A stretch of DNA of 64,000 nucleotides from Spirometra erinaceieuropaei (Eukaryota; Platyhelminthes; Cestoda; Diphyllobothriidea; Diphyllobothriidae). Position 1 is the stretch's first letter, and each line of letters opens with the position of its first letter. Made by a program: the position numbers and the translations under genes. The notes under the pieces are model-generated. The model was not told the origin of the DNA, made no database searches, and saw only the letters and a list, made by a program, of their open reading frames with translations. The DNA is taken from assembly GCA_902702965.1 (NCBI GenBank), contig CACRXP010000092.1, positions 299,853 to 363,852 on the forward strand, in the 5' to 3' direction. Positions 33,861 to 45,341 of this stretch are shown piece by piece.

Positions 33861-34019
33861 GAATCTGCTGATAAGAAGTAGAAGCGACAGCTGGAACAAG
33901 GGCTTTATTCGCGTGACGTTTCGGATTCTCAGTTGAACCTATCATCAGAAACAGCACGACAATCCGACCGTCGATTTCGACGATGACCACCGTGTGCCCC
34001 ACAGACTGCATTGTGGAGC
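33861..34019 (-). mobile_element. PLE 3' tail, solo (minus strand)
   Basis: Reversed AATAAAGCCCTTGTTCC and hammerhead-like blocks, directly joined to the Merlin remnant. Confidence 0.6.
33908..33953 (-). ncRNA. Hammerhead-like motif, class 1
   Basis: CTGATGA, T, AGGTTC/GAATCC (five of six pairs), GAAA, CGTC, ACG on the minus strand. One mismatch next to the core. Confidence 0.5.
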
Positions 34020-34235
34020 AGGAACGGTGAATTACGCAGGGGTTTATAGTGCCAGTAGACTTGCGTAGCATCTACCTACACTCTTTCCTCCTCCCCCGCC
34101 TGAGCCCGGTGTCAAGACAGAGTCAAGAAGACCGGAGACGGGGGAGGCCGCAGGTGGATGGCTCGGACGGATCCTCGCCTTGGCGCTCCACTCGGCACCC
34201 CCTGGTCCACACACAAATAACCAGGATTTTGACCA
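34020..34235 (+). repeat. Dispersed repeat Z, copy 4
   Basis: GTGAATTACGCAGG, GACTTGCGTAGC, CCCGGTGTCAAGACAGAGTC, GAAGACCGGAGACGGGGGAG, GGTCCACACACAAATAACCA. It abuts PLE copy B and contributes spurious codons to its open frame. Confidence 0.7.
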
Positions 34236-34432
34236 CAAAACAATGGGGTGATGACAGTGGGCCAATTGAGCGACGTATGCCGACAACCGGGTCTGCGAGC
34301 GCACCCCGCAAATGTTGGCATTTGTTATTGCGCACAGATAACGCCTGCCAGAGTCCGATGGGGCCCCCGTGTTGGTCCAGCGCATCTAACACGTGGCCCA
34401 TTTTGAGGGCACCACACACACACACCCCGGAG

Positions 34433-34948
34433 GCCACCATAAGGCGTCAGGTGATGAGACCAAAAGATCCGCTGCTACGGCTAGAAACGTCCGGAGTCGT
34501 TTGCCGGATCTGGTGCAATTGCGGGCAAAGCAACTATGTCGGAGAAACAGGAGGATTTCTCCGGACGCGAATTGCCGAACACGCGGCAGTAGTGCGGAGA
34601 AATGACGCCAAATATCAGGTCACCGCCTATTCGACGAGATCCAGCCACACGTTCAAGTTTAATGAGGCCGAATTTCTCGCAAGAGTGGATAATCGCGTGA
34701 ACCGCGAATTGCTTGAGTCAAGGTTCACGAGCCCTCAGTCTATCAACAAGTGCAAAGACATCCCCGCTCCATATTCCTTGATGAGGCATAGTCTAGCCAA
34801 GGTAATTGACCATTCGGGGAGCGCACAGGCCCGTGAGCCCAATGGACGAGCAATAATCACGCCAGCATCCAACACCGATGATGAGATTTCAGTAAACCTG
34901 AAGGCCAGTCATCAAGCCATTAACGCACCAGCGGGCAACCATTCTTGA
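34433..34948 (+). pseudogene. PLE remnant, complete GIY-YIG domain (copy B)
   Basis: About 170 codons in one open frame: TIRRQVMRPKDPLLRLETSG (the linker also seen in copy A), VVCRIWCNCGQSNYVGETGG (zinc-type CxC and the GIY-YIG core), FLRTRIAEHAAVVRRND, a histidine-containing SHTFKFNEAEFLARV segment, NRELLESRFTSPQSINKCKD, and a C-terminal extension IDHSGSAQAREPNGRAI. Only the endonuclease half survives; sequence left of 34433 is repeat Z, not PLE. The TGR arginine of the usual GETGR is glycine here. The tail with a hammerhead-like motif follows 100 bp after the stop codon. It belongs with copies A, F and H rather than C and I. Confidence 0.82.
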
Positions 34949-35165
34949 TGAATGGGAGAGCGGTTAATTACCATAAGTATGTGGTAGCATAGGGACTGCA
35001 TCCTATAAATACTGCAACTTCCTTTGCACGAACTACCCGTTTCTACCACATTCTCTGATGATGGGTTCAAGTGAGAATCCGAAACGTCACGCAAATAAAG
35101 CCCCTATTCCAACGACCGCTTCTACCTGTCATCGACTAGTTCCTGGAACCCGCATTTTCGTTTGT
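34949..35165 (+). mobile_element. PLE 3' tail of copy B
   Basis: CATAAGTATG, GCATCCTATAAATACTGCAA, the hammerhead-like motif, CAAATAAAGCCCC, then CTAGTTCCTGGAACC. This is the only tail in the window still attached in the expected order to a complete GIY-YIG domain of the same family. Confidence 0.75.
35050..35093 (+). ncRNA. Hammerhead-like motif, class 1 (copy B tail)
   Basis: CTGATGA (35055-35061), T, GGGTTC/GAATCC around AAGTGA, GAAA, CGTC, ACGCA. Stem I carries a C/C mismatch. Confidence 0.55.
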
Positions 35166-37397
35166 ATGCGCTATATTGAACCCGGTCTACGTGGGCCTAT
35201 ACATCGACCCAGACCAGACATCGGCCCTTCCTAATGGAGCGTCCGTTCCATTCTGCTGCAATGGGCCTCAATCGCATTGGTGGGTTTTCCTGTGGTCTCA
35301 TTCTTGAAATGCTTGGTGTGCTTGACTGTAAACTGTTCAATGCTGACATTTTGCATTTTGCCACACTAGGCAACATTTCACTTGTTTGGCATTATTCTGC
35401 CGCCTGCGAGCTTCTAGCCTCAGCAATATATCAGTCATCGTCGGAAAACCAGTCTAGGTTTGTTTGTTTTTTTCTGCGACGTGGCGCCGTTGGTCTGTAT
35501 GTTAGAGGGGGAAAAATAAGCATTGTTTCTTCCACTGTTTATTGATGCATTTCGTCATTGTACATAATTTTTACGTACATATTTACCTTCAACTTCTTGT
35601 ATTGCATTGCTAAGCTGCTTAATTATGCATATAAAACGTGCTTACATACTTGAGATATTTGGCACTTATCGCGTGCATTATGGTGTATTTCCATAATTCC
35701 TCTAACATTCCTGTGTAGGACGTTCCCTGTTCAATTATTTGGCACTTGTTGTGAATTCTATTGGTTCCTGGCATGCTTGAAGTTTGCAAGTGGCGGGTTA
35801 TTCAAACACATTTTATGTATTGAGAGTTTGCTTTTGTTTATTTTTCAATTAGCAGGCCCAACTCCAGTAGTGTATTTAGGCGTAGGAGAATAAGTTAAAC
35901 AAAAATCTTCTTGTTTTATGTTTAATTGCATTCAGTTCTATCCGCTCTACGTGGCGATGTGCGACTCGTAAGACATCAATTACCAGTGTTCCAGGATTAC
36001 GGGGTCCTAGGGTTGTCGATTACAAGGTGGGGTTACGAAACCTACTGCGGCCTACTAATTACTATGGTTAATTTGTTACAGCGGTCTGTTGTAGACGGAC
36101 CACTCATCTCTCCTGCTTCCGTGATCTCTGCGGTTGTTACTCCCTCAAGGGTAGACTTTGACTCAGAACCGCGTTCCAATTCTCAATTCTGCTGATCGTC
36201 AGCTTCACTCATCCTTCAGTCAGTAGCACAAGCTAATGCGACACTCAGTTGGAGGGGAATCGTCTAGACACAAGAAATTTATATACTAAGATAGGCTATA
36301 TGAGGGTGGGGAGCGTATAGTCTCAAAGGAGATTGGGATCACGGACGTGAAAAAGGATTATTGGGCACTTCACTGCTGTGGGTCTGGCGTCGTCCGGAGT
36401 CGTCTTTTCAACTCTGTTTGAATCATCGTTCTAGTCTGTAGGGTAAAGAAGAAAAAGGCTCGACAGCAGCACAACATCGCAAATCTCCGTTTCGTCTTTT
36501 TCGACTTCCCGCCAACTTCACCCCTGTCCGCCACTACAGCCGAGTTAGACGGACTTTAATTTTCAATGCGGTTCACGAATGATTAAGTCGGAATCTCATG
36601 ACCAGAATCGAAATTGTTGTGCAAAAGTGCTCACCTCATCTTGCGTGCAGTTTGACACACCGTTGTCTTGGGGTCAGTTTCAATCTTCGTAAAAAAAAAT
36701 CTGGAAGGCAGTGCGCTAAGGTCTATCAGACATCTACCATGCCGAGCCTCAATCCATCACTGAAGATAGGCTTCTTCGATCCTCGTTAGTACCTTCATGG
36801 GTGAATGGCCGGGAACACCGGCTGTTACTGATATTCCTCTTTAGTTACAAATAGAGTACTCAGATGCGCGTGACTTGTTTTTCCCTCAGTAAGCTGGACT
36901 GAGTTTAAGGCGTCAAGGAGTTTCCCAATTTCTTGTTGAGACTAGAATCATGGAAGACGGTCAAACTGACGAAAATGTAGAACATCAATTTTCAACTGTA
37001 CTGATATTTCATAATTTGCATAAGTCCCCCATTTACAGACGTTTTAATGGCGGATAGTAATCCGTTTATTTATATAAACAGGAAGCTGAGTATAAATCGC
37101 AGCAAAATATGTCTACACAACTAATTGCTAATTAATAGGATAATTTTTACAACATTAACGTAAATTAAGACTTCTTTCTTCATTTGATCCAGAGGTACTA
37201 TTTTTATATATCTGCATATGGTGTATATTTTTAGTAAGATATTACACTTTCAAAACACTATTTCATGCCGCGTTTTTCTGTCTCCAAATTTGTGTGATTT
37301 TAGCCGGGTGAAGATAATTTTAGCGTTTTTACCAAAAATTCAGCTTCACCTCATGCGGATCTCCTTCTGCCTCCGGAAAATCTGCAGAACCGTGGAC
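35166..37397. other. Unannotated stretch
   Basis: AT-rich. The longest frame is 103 codons (35234-35545) without a domain. No repeat partner seen in the window. Confidence 0.5.
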
Positions 37398-38092
37398 AAG
37401 GAGAGAGTAGAAGCAACCTTGTATTTATGGGAAGGCTCTCGCGAAAACTGGTAGTATGGAAGGTGACGACGTTGAGGACGAAGTGGAAAATTCTCTCCAG
37501 TGCAATCAATGGTAAAACAAAATGAAATGGGAAAGAGTGCTTGACACGTGCATATACCGGGAGTAATTATTAATGTGCTGTTCGGATCTAATACGCTTAA
37601 TGTTACAATAAACTTGGACCACACCTATGCATGTCACTGACAGAGTTTGATTTTAGCCAGATGAATAAAAGACACCCTGTCACTTGCCGAAACCATGTCT
37701 CATCAATTGTCTAAAATGTGCTGTAATAATGGGGACCGCAACTACGCAGGGGAAGCCGGAAGAAGACTGAAAACCAGTCTACATGTGCACGGACTGGCAA
37801 TTTGGGAGCTAGACCAAAATCCTCATCCCACCATCATCAGAGACACCGGACGGAATGGTTCACACTGGAGGCGTGGTATTCAGATGCCAAGTATATCAGC
37901 GGTCATATTGGCCATCCTACGGCACGCAAGGTCATGTGTCGTCAGAGACATGCAGAACAGGGCAGGGCAGCCACACTGGACTTCATAAACTCAGCCGATG
38001 GGGAAAGAAACAACCGCCATACCGAACAAAACCTTTCATACAGCATCGTACCTGTCTGTTTATTAATGCTCCCCATGAAATGTATGACATAG
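37398..38092 (+). pseudogene. PLE remnant, GIY-YIG lineage 3 (copy D), arm of an inverted pair
   Basis: LSHQLSKMCCNNGDRNYAGE then AGRRLKTSLHVHGLAIWELD (37690-37815) gives the zinc-type CC and the GxAGR core of the endonuclease. After a frameshift near 37830 it continues FTLEAWYSDAKYISGHIGHP, matching the LEAW-SDxxxINRHI end of the domain. The upstream noncoding 37398-37690 and the coding part are the reverse complement of 41965-42600. In place of GETGR this lineage has GEAGR. No reverse transcriptase is attached. Confidence 0.72.
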
Positions 38093-38469
38093 TCCGCACC
38101 TATTGTCAAATCTCATGAACTCTAAATTGTATTTTCTGAAAGGCAAAGATAAGGAAAGCATGTGCCTCGTAGACTGAAATTGTTAAACGCTAATAAAACG
38201 GCTGATATGGCTCAAAATTATTGGACAGACCTTCTGCCGCCAATTTCCTTTTCCCTTCGAAGTCGACGGAAAGCGAATAACTTATAGTGTAATAGAGGAA
38301 AGTGGGGGGGGGGGGTACTCCCTGCATATTTTTTTACCTCCGCCCCCGGTAATTTTCATTGCGGCCAAATAGGTCCTTGGCCACATAAACAAGTACTCCC
38401 CGGAACTACATTAAGCTCTGGTCTAAATTTTTGGGGGTAACTATTTCTGTGTCCATCTACCATGCGAAC
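38093..38469. other. Unannotated spacer
   Basis: Contains a G-run at about 38305-38316. No gene. Confidence 0.4.
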
Positions 38470-39430
38470 CATGACTCAAGTAGCCCACGGCTCACGTAGT
38501 TGTCATCTCTTCCGAGAATTTCGGCTCCGTCAAACTTGAAGGTGTGACGACGTCCCCTTCAATGAGCAACGATCTGGGAGCTAGCGTCGTTCCTCCTCAC
38601 TGTCGTATTTTCGGCCATTGGCGTTCGGAGTAATCTTTTGATTTCGCTGACGTAGTTGCTTTGTCCGGAACAAGCACCAGTTCCGGCAAATGACTCCGAA
38701 CGTTTCCTGCCGCAGCAGGAGCTCTTTTGGTCACATGAGCCGGCGCCTGTTAGTTGCCTCCGGTCTGTGCGCAGCTTCATTTTCGGTTGTTGTAGGAAGG
38801 CGACTGACGGATTTAGAGGCGTTCTTCACGTACGGGAGCGCTCGCCATAATTTGGGTCGGTCCCTTTTATGCATGCATCGGGGAAGCATTCGGCCTAAAC
38901 ACTCGTCAAAGTCATTGCAACTTAGCAATCTTGTCTTGCAGTTTACTACAAAACGTCTCAACATGCCGACATATTGCCCTTAAGCAGCTGCTTTTGTGGA
39001 TGTTTGATCGTTGCTGCAGCTTAGTGTTTACGTCGTACTGGTCGCTTTTCAGAAGTGGACCGCAAGGAAACCTGGCTGGTTGTTTTATCCTTTCTTCTTC
39101 GAAAAGTTTATGTCCGCATGCACGGCACTGAGATGTTCTTTGAATATCATCATCTGATCCCGTTCGATGATGACGAAGGTGCCGTCCGCATACCGAGCCC
39201 TGCATTTCTATCTGTGGTGTCAAAATACCACCTCAGACCCGAGTTCTGAAAGCGGCGAACCTATTGGTGTGCCTTTCACCTGCGTGTAGACTGTTCCGTG
39301 GAACGTGAAGTACGCTTTGCTATAGAACAAGTGTGATCGTTTATATCTTGTCTTATTTGTATTACATGGATCCAGAATCCGATACCCCGGTTTCATATTC
39401 TCTTTGTTTACAATTTCCGCACACACATAT
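38470..39430 (-). pseudogene. PLE remnant with reverse transcriptase motifs B-C and GIY-YIG (copy F)
   Basis: Read from 39430 downward, frames give YFTFHGTVYTQVKGTPIGSP (motif B, 39280-39340), then a shifted ARYADGTFVII (motif C with the second catalytic aspartate changed to glycine) near 39170-39200. Next come LRAICRHVETFCSKL (39000-38950), RPKLWRALPYVKNASKSVS, RRRLM, then a CxxC-region remnant and NYVSEIKRLLRTPMAEN at about 38640, where the GETG core is lost. At least four frame changes. It belongs to the A/B/H lineage. The F1 element begins immediately at its upstream end (39432). No hammerhead-like motif was found downstream, so the tail is lost. Confidence 0.75.
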
Positions 39431-39431
39431 A

Positions 39432-40361
39432 CAGTAGATATATTAACTCATGAAATATCAACTGAAATTCTGGAATGCGCTTTAGACTCGAAGAGGTTAC
39501 TTTAGTAGGGTTGTAAAATTAATCACCGTGCAGCCTACTCCATTATAATTTAGTTACACCATGATGCCAGCCGCCTGCAGAAACTGAAAATTTGTAACTA
39601 ATGACTACTATTGTAACATCGATCTTTATAACTGATTTTCGATGCTTTTTTACATTCAAATTTATTTCATGGCAAACATCTACAAACATTTTCATCCTTT
39701 TGGTAGGTTAGTGGAAAATTACATTTTCTTTAAATTTTATGTTTGCAGAAGTTGTATAATTCGATTTTAATGAAGCTTCTAGTTATGAGATTTTTCAAAA
39801 TCGTGAAATGCCCGTCCGTAGAACATTTTGTCTCTGCATTTAGTAATATTGCTTGTAAAGTCTACAATATGGCTCAAACCCGCTGTTAAATTTTATGAAC
39901 CGAATATGGTCTCCTCTTAATAGCGTATACAAATGCACGAGTTTCCGTACACGGAAAACATACAACTTTTGGTCTGGAAACCCTGAATACAGGTGTAACG
40001 GCTGGTTGGGTTTAAAATTATCCGGAAATTATGAACGTGTTTTAAAACTTATTATATCCTTCCTTCAAGCATAAGATTTAGAGAACACGTAGTTTTCCAT
40101 CAAACGAGTAAAGGAATGAGTGTTTGCATGCATGTTTTCTATAAAATATAATTGAATTTTTGTGGGCATGGAAAATTAATGAGAAAATTAATGCCACAGT
40201 AGTAGTCATTACTTACAGATTTTAAATTTTTCAGGTGGCCAACATCCTGAAGTCGCTGAATTATCATGGAATTGGGTTGCATGGTTATTAGGGTTAAAAT
40301 CCTAGTTAAGTAATCTTTTCGAGTCGAAAGCTCATTTCAGAATTTCAGTTGGCATTTCAAA
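39432..40361. mobile_element. Foldback F1 MITE, diverged full-length copy
   Basis: Starts CAGTAGATATATTAACTCAT after TA. The right end is eroded (GGCATTTCAAATATCAG). Inverted arms and a plus-oriented centre (TCTCTGCATTTAGTAATATT at 39832-39851) are present. Confidence 0.78.
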
Positions 40362-41964
40362 TATCAGTTAATTAACTTTATGTCCTTTCGTGGCAAAGCG
40401 CGCGCAAATCTGTGATATTGGACTAAAACATTGAGAAGTACCTAGACATTAGTTTGCGCTCAAGTTCAGTGTCCAACTATCCGTTTGTAAAATTTCTTTG
40501 AAACTTACTCTCCTTCAGAAAACGGCCCTTTACACCATAATGAAGCAATTAAGCAAAGAACAATGGGACAGATACTTCCTACAACTAATCCAGACTTCGC
40601 TTGTCAAATTTCCTGACTGGTGCCTTGTATCACAGAGGGAAAAAATACTGCTATTTTCAGTTTGGCTGAACGCGGAAATACCCCATCCCACACATCACAG
40701 GTAACCTTGCGCTAAGTTCTAAGGAGGGGCCTTTTCCCGTGCCCTAACCCTTCTGGAACTTCCAGAAGTTAGTTCATGGCCGCCTGTACTACGGAAGCGC
40801 CTGTTCCCATAGCCTAACAAACTACCTTTGGGGGTTGTTCTTTGAGCCTTCACAACTCAGTTGCTCTCATTTTCCTAAATTTAGAATTAATACACTTCGT
40901 ATAGCTTATTCTAATTGCCGTAATTCCTTGTGTGTCTGTTCCTTTTATGATTTAAACAAGTGCACGTAGACTATAACGTGCCACCCTGACTATCGGGATC
41001 GGTCTTGCGTCTACTGTTGCAGCATAAATGAGACCTTTTCATCCACTTTGCGTGATTACGTACTCAATACTTGATTTTATCGATCGGTCCCATCGGACTT
41101 TATAGACGCGCAAACGTCCCACACTTGAGTTATGGTAAATTTAACGGTGCATTCATATAACAGACTGTGTCGATAAGGAAGAACAGCACAAAAGGCAGAA
41201 ATTACTTTTTAAACCCCGTTAATTAGGAGAACGTGATTTACAGGGTCACCACTAGATTCTTCCTCAGTGAACTGACCTGCAAACTTGCGGCGCCAGATTG
41301 TATCGGAAGTCCAAATGGAAAATGTTACTACGTTGCATGCTTTTTCCAGTCGGTGCTCTCCAAAAAAGAGAAATTTAGTATTTTCCACTGCAGAAAGAGA
41401 AAACGTTAAAATGGAAATTGTAAATCGAGTCATATTTCAGTTAGCTCAGGAAATTATAATCATAGCAGGACAACTTGCACGGACTGTCGAAAAAAAACCC
41501 CATAAGGATTTCCAGAAAATTAAAATCACTAGACACAATGGAGGTGCAGTCATCAATTTCATTTTGTGAATGAAGATAGCCGATAAGTGAAGAATGTATT
41601 TTTATGATAAAAAGTGTCGTTTTAGATAATTTCGAATTACTGAAAGAAGACAGATATATGTTTGACTGGGATACGATTTGGGGCATTCGCAAGAAAAATA
41701 AGCTTTTGAGACCCCTCCGGGATAGTTGCTCCTGATTCACCAATTCGAGCCTTGTCTTTTAAGATCACTCTCTTCTTTATGTGACGCCCGAGTACTCATT
41801 TCATTGTTGGAATTTCGGAAATCATTGTCGGAAAGTCGTTGTCAAACCGTTGAAGGTAGAAAATCCAACAGATATTCAAATAACTTTCTGAGTAAATTTG
41901 ACTTGGGCGAATCTACATTCTTTTTCGTCGAATCGACCTTCAGGTAGATCTATGGATAAACCTC
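40362..41964. other. Unannotated stretch
   Basis: Only frames of 100 codons or fewer without motifs (for example 41441-41743). No internal repeat noticed. Confidence 0.45.
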
Positions 41965-42600
41965 TGAGGGTCATTCGGTCTGGCGGCTGTTTGGTCCTCC
42001 AACGACTGAGTTCATCAAGTCCAATGCGGCTGTCTTGTTCTGCTGTTTATGGTTCTGGCGACACATGACTTTGTCTGTCCTAGGATGGTCAATATGACCG
42101 CTGATATACCTGGCATCTGAATACCACGCCTCAAGTGTCAACCGTTCCGTCCAGTTCTCTGATGGTGGTGAGATGAGGAGTTCGGTATAGTTCCCAAATT
42201 GCCAGTCTGTGCACATGTAGACTGATTTTCAGTTTTCTTCCGGCTTCCCCAACGTAGTTACAGTACCCATTATTGCAGCACATTTTAGACAATTGATGAG
42301 ACAAGATTTCGGCAAATGACAAGGTGTCTTTGGTTCTTCTGGCTAAAATCAAACTCTGTCAGTGACATGCATGGATTTGGTTCAAGTTTATTGCAGCATT
42401 AACCTTATTAGATCCGAACAGCACATTAATAATTACTCCCGGTATATGCACGTGTCAAGCACTCTTTCCCATTTCATTTTGTTTTACCATTGATTGCACT
42501 GGAGAGAATTTTCCACTTCGTCCTCAACGTCTTCACCTGCCATACTACCAGTTTCCGCGAGAGCCTTCCCAGAAATACAAGGTCGCTTCCATATTCTCTA
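41965..42600 (-). pseudogene. PLE remnant, GIY-YIG lineage 3 (copy E), inverted partner of copy D
   Basis: The minus strand reads LSHQLSKMCCNNGYCNYVGE, AGRKLKISLHVHRLAIWEL, then in another frame LTLEAWYSDARYISGHIDHP. It is closer than copy D to a typical GIY-YIG core (YVGEAGR). Noncoding homology with copy D extends to 42600, where the Gypsy element begins. Confidence 0.72.
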
Positions 42601-42607
42601 CTAATTA

Positions 42608-44566
42608 CCACGATCATTTGTGCTACAACCACCAGGGGACATATAAGATGCAGTGGACAGAACGAAATGCTACCTCAGAATGATCAGTGTAACTCAAGGC
42701 CACTCAGAGCACCCCTTCCAACACCCTTGGCGTCTATCTGGCTTGGCTATTGAAGGGGACCGTTACCCCTCTAAACCCCGCTTCACAGGCTCAAACCCCA
42801 ATCCGTATAACCAACGAGGCAGACCATTCCGCAGACCCGGAGGCCGTCCGCCTTTCCGCAATCAGGCGTGCACCTGCAGCCACGCACCTGGTACGCTTTC
42901 CATCACCTCACGCAGCGACCCCCATTATAATGCAGCTTCGTTTTACGCCCGATTATCAGTTAACAGCGAAGAGGTTAATGCGCTTATAGATACAGGAGCC
43001 ACAGTCTGTCTAGTTAACCGAAGAATAGTACCACAAAATCTGTACGCCAACAGGAGGCCGGCATGCCCGATCACTCGGCTGAGGACAGCAGTTGGCTCCT
43101 GAATGAATCATATTGGAACCGTATCACTCAAGGTAACCCTCCGGAAGAACACGACCAGCACACCTTCATCGTGACACCCCAATAAACATGGGATTTGGTG
43201 CTCGGCATTGACTTCTTAGCACGACACAGCTGTCTGATAGACGTTAAACAGCGAACGGTGCAGTTCTGCACAGAGAAGGAAGGAGAACCCATGATGCCTG
43301 CGACAGTTTTTGATGACGCAGCCATATGTGCGGCAATCCAGATGTCGGTACAAATACCACCTACCTCCATATGGAAGTCGGACGGCACCGACTGTGATCG
43401 CCAGGCACTCAGAGCTCTACTACTCGAGTTTGAGGACGTGTTCGCGTGGGACGAATACTACCCAGGCCGAACGAACCGTATCCAGCATGCCATCGAGACA
43501 GGCGCTGCTAAGCCCATTTGGCAGCCTCCGCGTCGGATTCCCGTCCAGTACCAAAACGAAGTTCGCGATCTACTAGACAGCATGCTAGCTACGGGGGTAA
43601 TTAGACCGTCACACTCCCCTTGGACCTCCCCAGTGACATTTCTACCCAAGAAGGACGGCATAGTACGCTTCTGTATTGATTACCCGGCGCCTAAACGCAG
43701 TAACATCACGCGACTCGTTCCTACTATAGAATGTACCCTAGATGCCTAATGATTGTCCACTCTGGACCTGGCAGGCAGAGGTGGAACCCATAGATCGCCA
43801 GAAGGCGGCGTTTATCTTGCCACAAGAATTGTTCGACTTCAAAACTATGCCGTTTGGACTGTGCTACGAAGCCGCAACGTTTCAGCGACTCATGCAGGTC
43901 GTACTAGCACACCTGTGTCCCCAACAATGCCTCCTGTATCCCGATGATGTTGTCGTCTTCGGTAGAACGATCGAACAGCATAATCAAGATCTATATGCAG
44001 AGTTAGAGGCATGTCGCGAAGCCGGACTGCGACTGAGCTCGCAAAAGTGCCAGGTCCTCCGCCACCAGGTGTTCTACTTAGGCCACGAAGTCTCCGCAGC
44101 AGGCATACGTGTCGCCCCGGAGAAGATAGACGCTATCCGACCCTGGCCCACACCATAGACACCAACGGAGGTCCGAGGATTCATCGGCTTGGCTTTCTAT
44201 TACCGACGCTTCATCGTCAATTTTGTCGGCATAATCAGACCACTGCATAGACTGACGGAGAAATGACGAAAATTTTTTTAGTCAGTGAAATATCAAACTG
44301 CGTTCGATGACCTTAAGGCTGACCTCACAACAGCTCCGATACTGAGAGTTCCTAATATCTTCGCTGATGCGCCTCATTTCATCGAGGATACTGACGCTAA
44401 CGCGTTCGCTATTGGCGTAATATTATCACAGGCGGATAACAGTGGCCAAGAAAAACCGTTATGTTTTGCGAGTAAAACTCTGTCGAAACCACAACACAAT
44501 TATTGCAAATATCGGCGCGAATGATTAGCCATAATAACTTTCTTTTAGCAAGTGTCTCAAGTGGCA
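42608..44566 (+). pseudogene. Gypsy LTR retrotransposon pol: gag end, protease, RT, RNase H
   Basis: A degenerate zinc-knuckle-like CYNHQGTYKM (42610-42640) is followed by the aspartic protease (EVNALIDTGATVCLV, active-site DTGA at about 42989). It continues after a frame change with LVLGIDFLARHSCLIDV (43195). The reverse transcriptase runs IETGAAKPIWQPPRRIP, GVIRPSHSPWTSPVTFLPKK, CIDY, then a deletion across motif A (STLDLA followed by lost SGYWQ), FDFKTMPFGLCYEAATFQRL (motif B) and LLYPDDVVVF, where the usual YLDD is YPDD. RNase H begins at TPTEVRGFIGLAFYYRRFI (44160) and includes APHFIEDTDANAFAIGVILS and SKTLSKPQHNYCKYRRE, then stops. Integrase and LTRs are not found. Multiple stops and shifts make it inactive. 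Confidence 0.9.
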
Positions 44567-45341
44567 AGATTTAGTATTTTTGGAAAATACTGGCGGTCGG
44601 GCAAATAAGGTTCAGACGGCTTTAAATGTGGACACATCACACGTTCGAGTTTTGTCTCCCAGATTTTGTCTACTCATACTGTTTGCCTAATGTGTGCATG
44701 ATAAAATCTCCTTTAACTAACTCCTTTAAACTTCTGGCGCTTTACGTGATACGGTTGGACTGCGTGTGCGATAATCATCTAGAAATCAGGGCGAAGCCGC
44801 TAAAAATGGAAATTTGTCGGGCGTTTTTACTATCATTCCCGACGTCGTAATTTTTTAGTGGACTTTTTTCACCAGAACAAACATTTTCTTCATAAATGTC
44901 GCAATTTTGACCAACCTGAAAAATCCCCTACTGGAGTCCTAGGTGCTGATAAATGTAATTCAAGAAGAATACCTTTCGGAAATTAATAATATTATCCTGT
45001 AATTCACATAATGTCATTATAAAAAGAGAGACCAACGAACGACAACATTTACGAGCTATATGGAGAAATTTCGCATATGAAAACTCGTTGGGGATTTCGA
45101 CCAATGAGGTGGCCCAAGAGATGGCCTGGAGAAGTTCTTAGTTGGTTAGTACTTATAATCGATGAAGAGTACTTGGGGCAACGCCCTGTTTTGCCGCGTC
45201 TACGGACATAATCCTTTAGCCACAGTAAGTCGACTAAATGTCTCTTCAAATCCAAAAATAGCTTCCATCAACTTTACTACTTTTCTTCCCCCTAAACTTT
45301 GTGTCCCTCATGAGCCTGATTGACAAAGCGATTGGAAAGTG
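43898..45341. repeat. Tandem duplication unit 1 (Gypsy 3' half plus downstream DNA)
   Basis: The segment from GTCGTA (43898) to 45341 is repeated at 45342-46817. It holds the second half of the RT, RNase H and about 780 bp of downstream noncoding sequence. Confidence 0.85.
44567..45341. other. Noncoding downstream part of duplication unit 1
   Basis: No integrase motif was found. A 74-codon frame (44626-44850) recurs in unit 2 only because of the duplication. Confidence 0.5.

Noticed and set aside
44626..44850. Frame conserved at 46068-46334 downstream of Gypsy RNase H, possibly integrase
   Set aside because: No zinc-finger HHCC or DDE pattern; conserved only through the tandem duplication.
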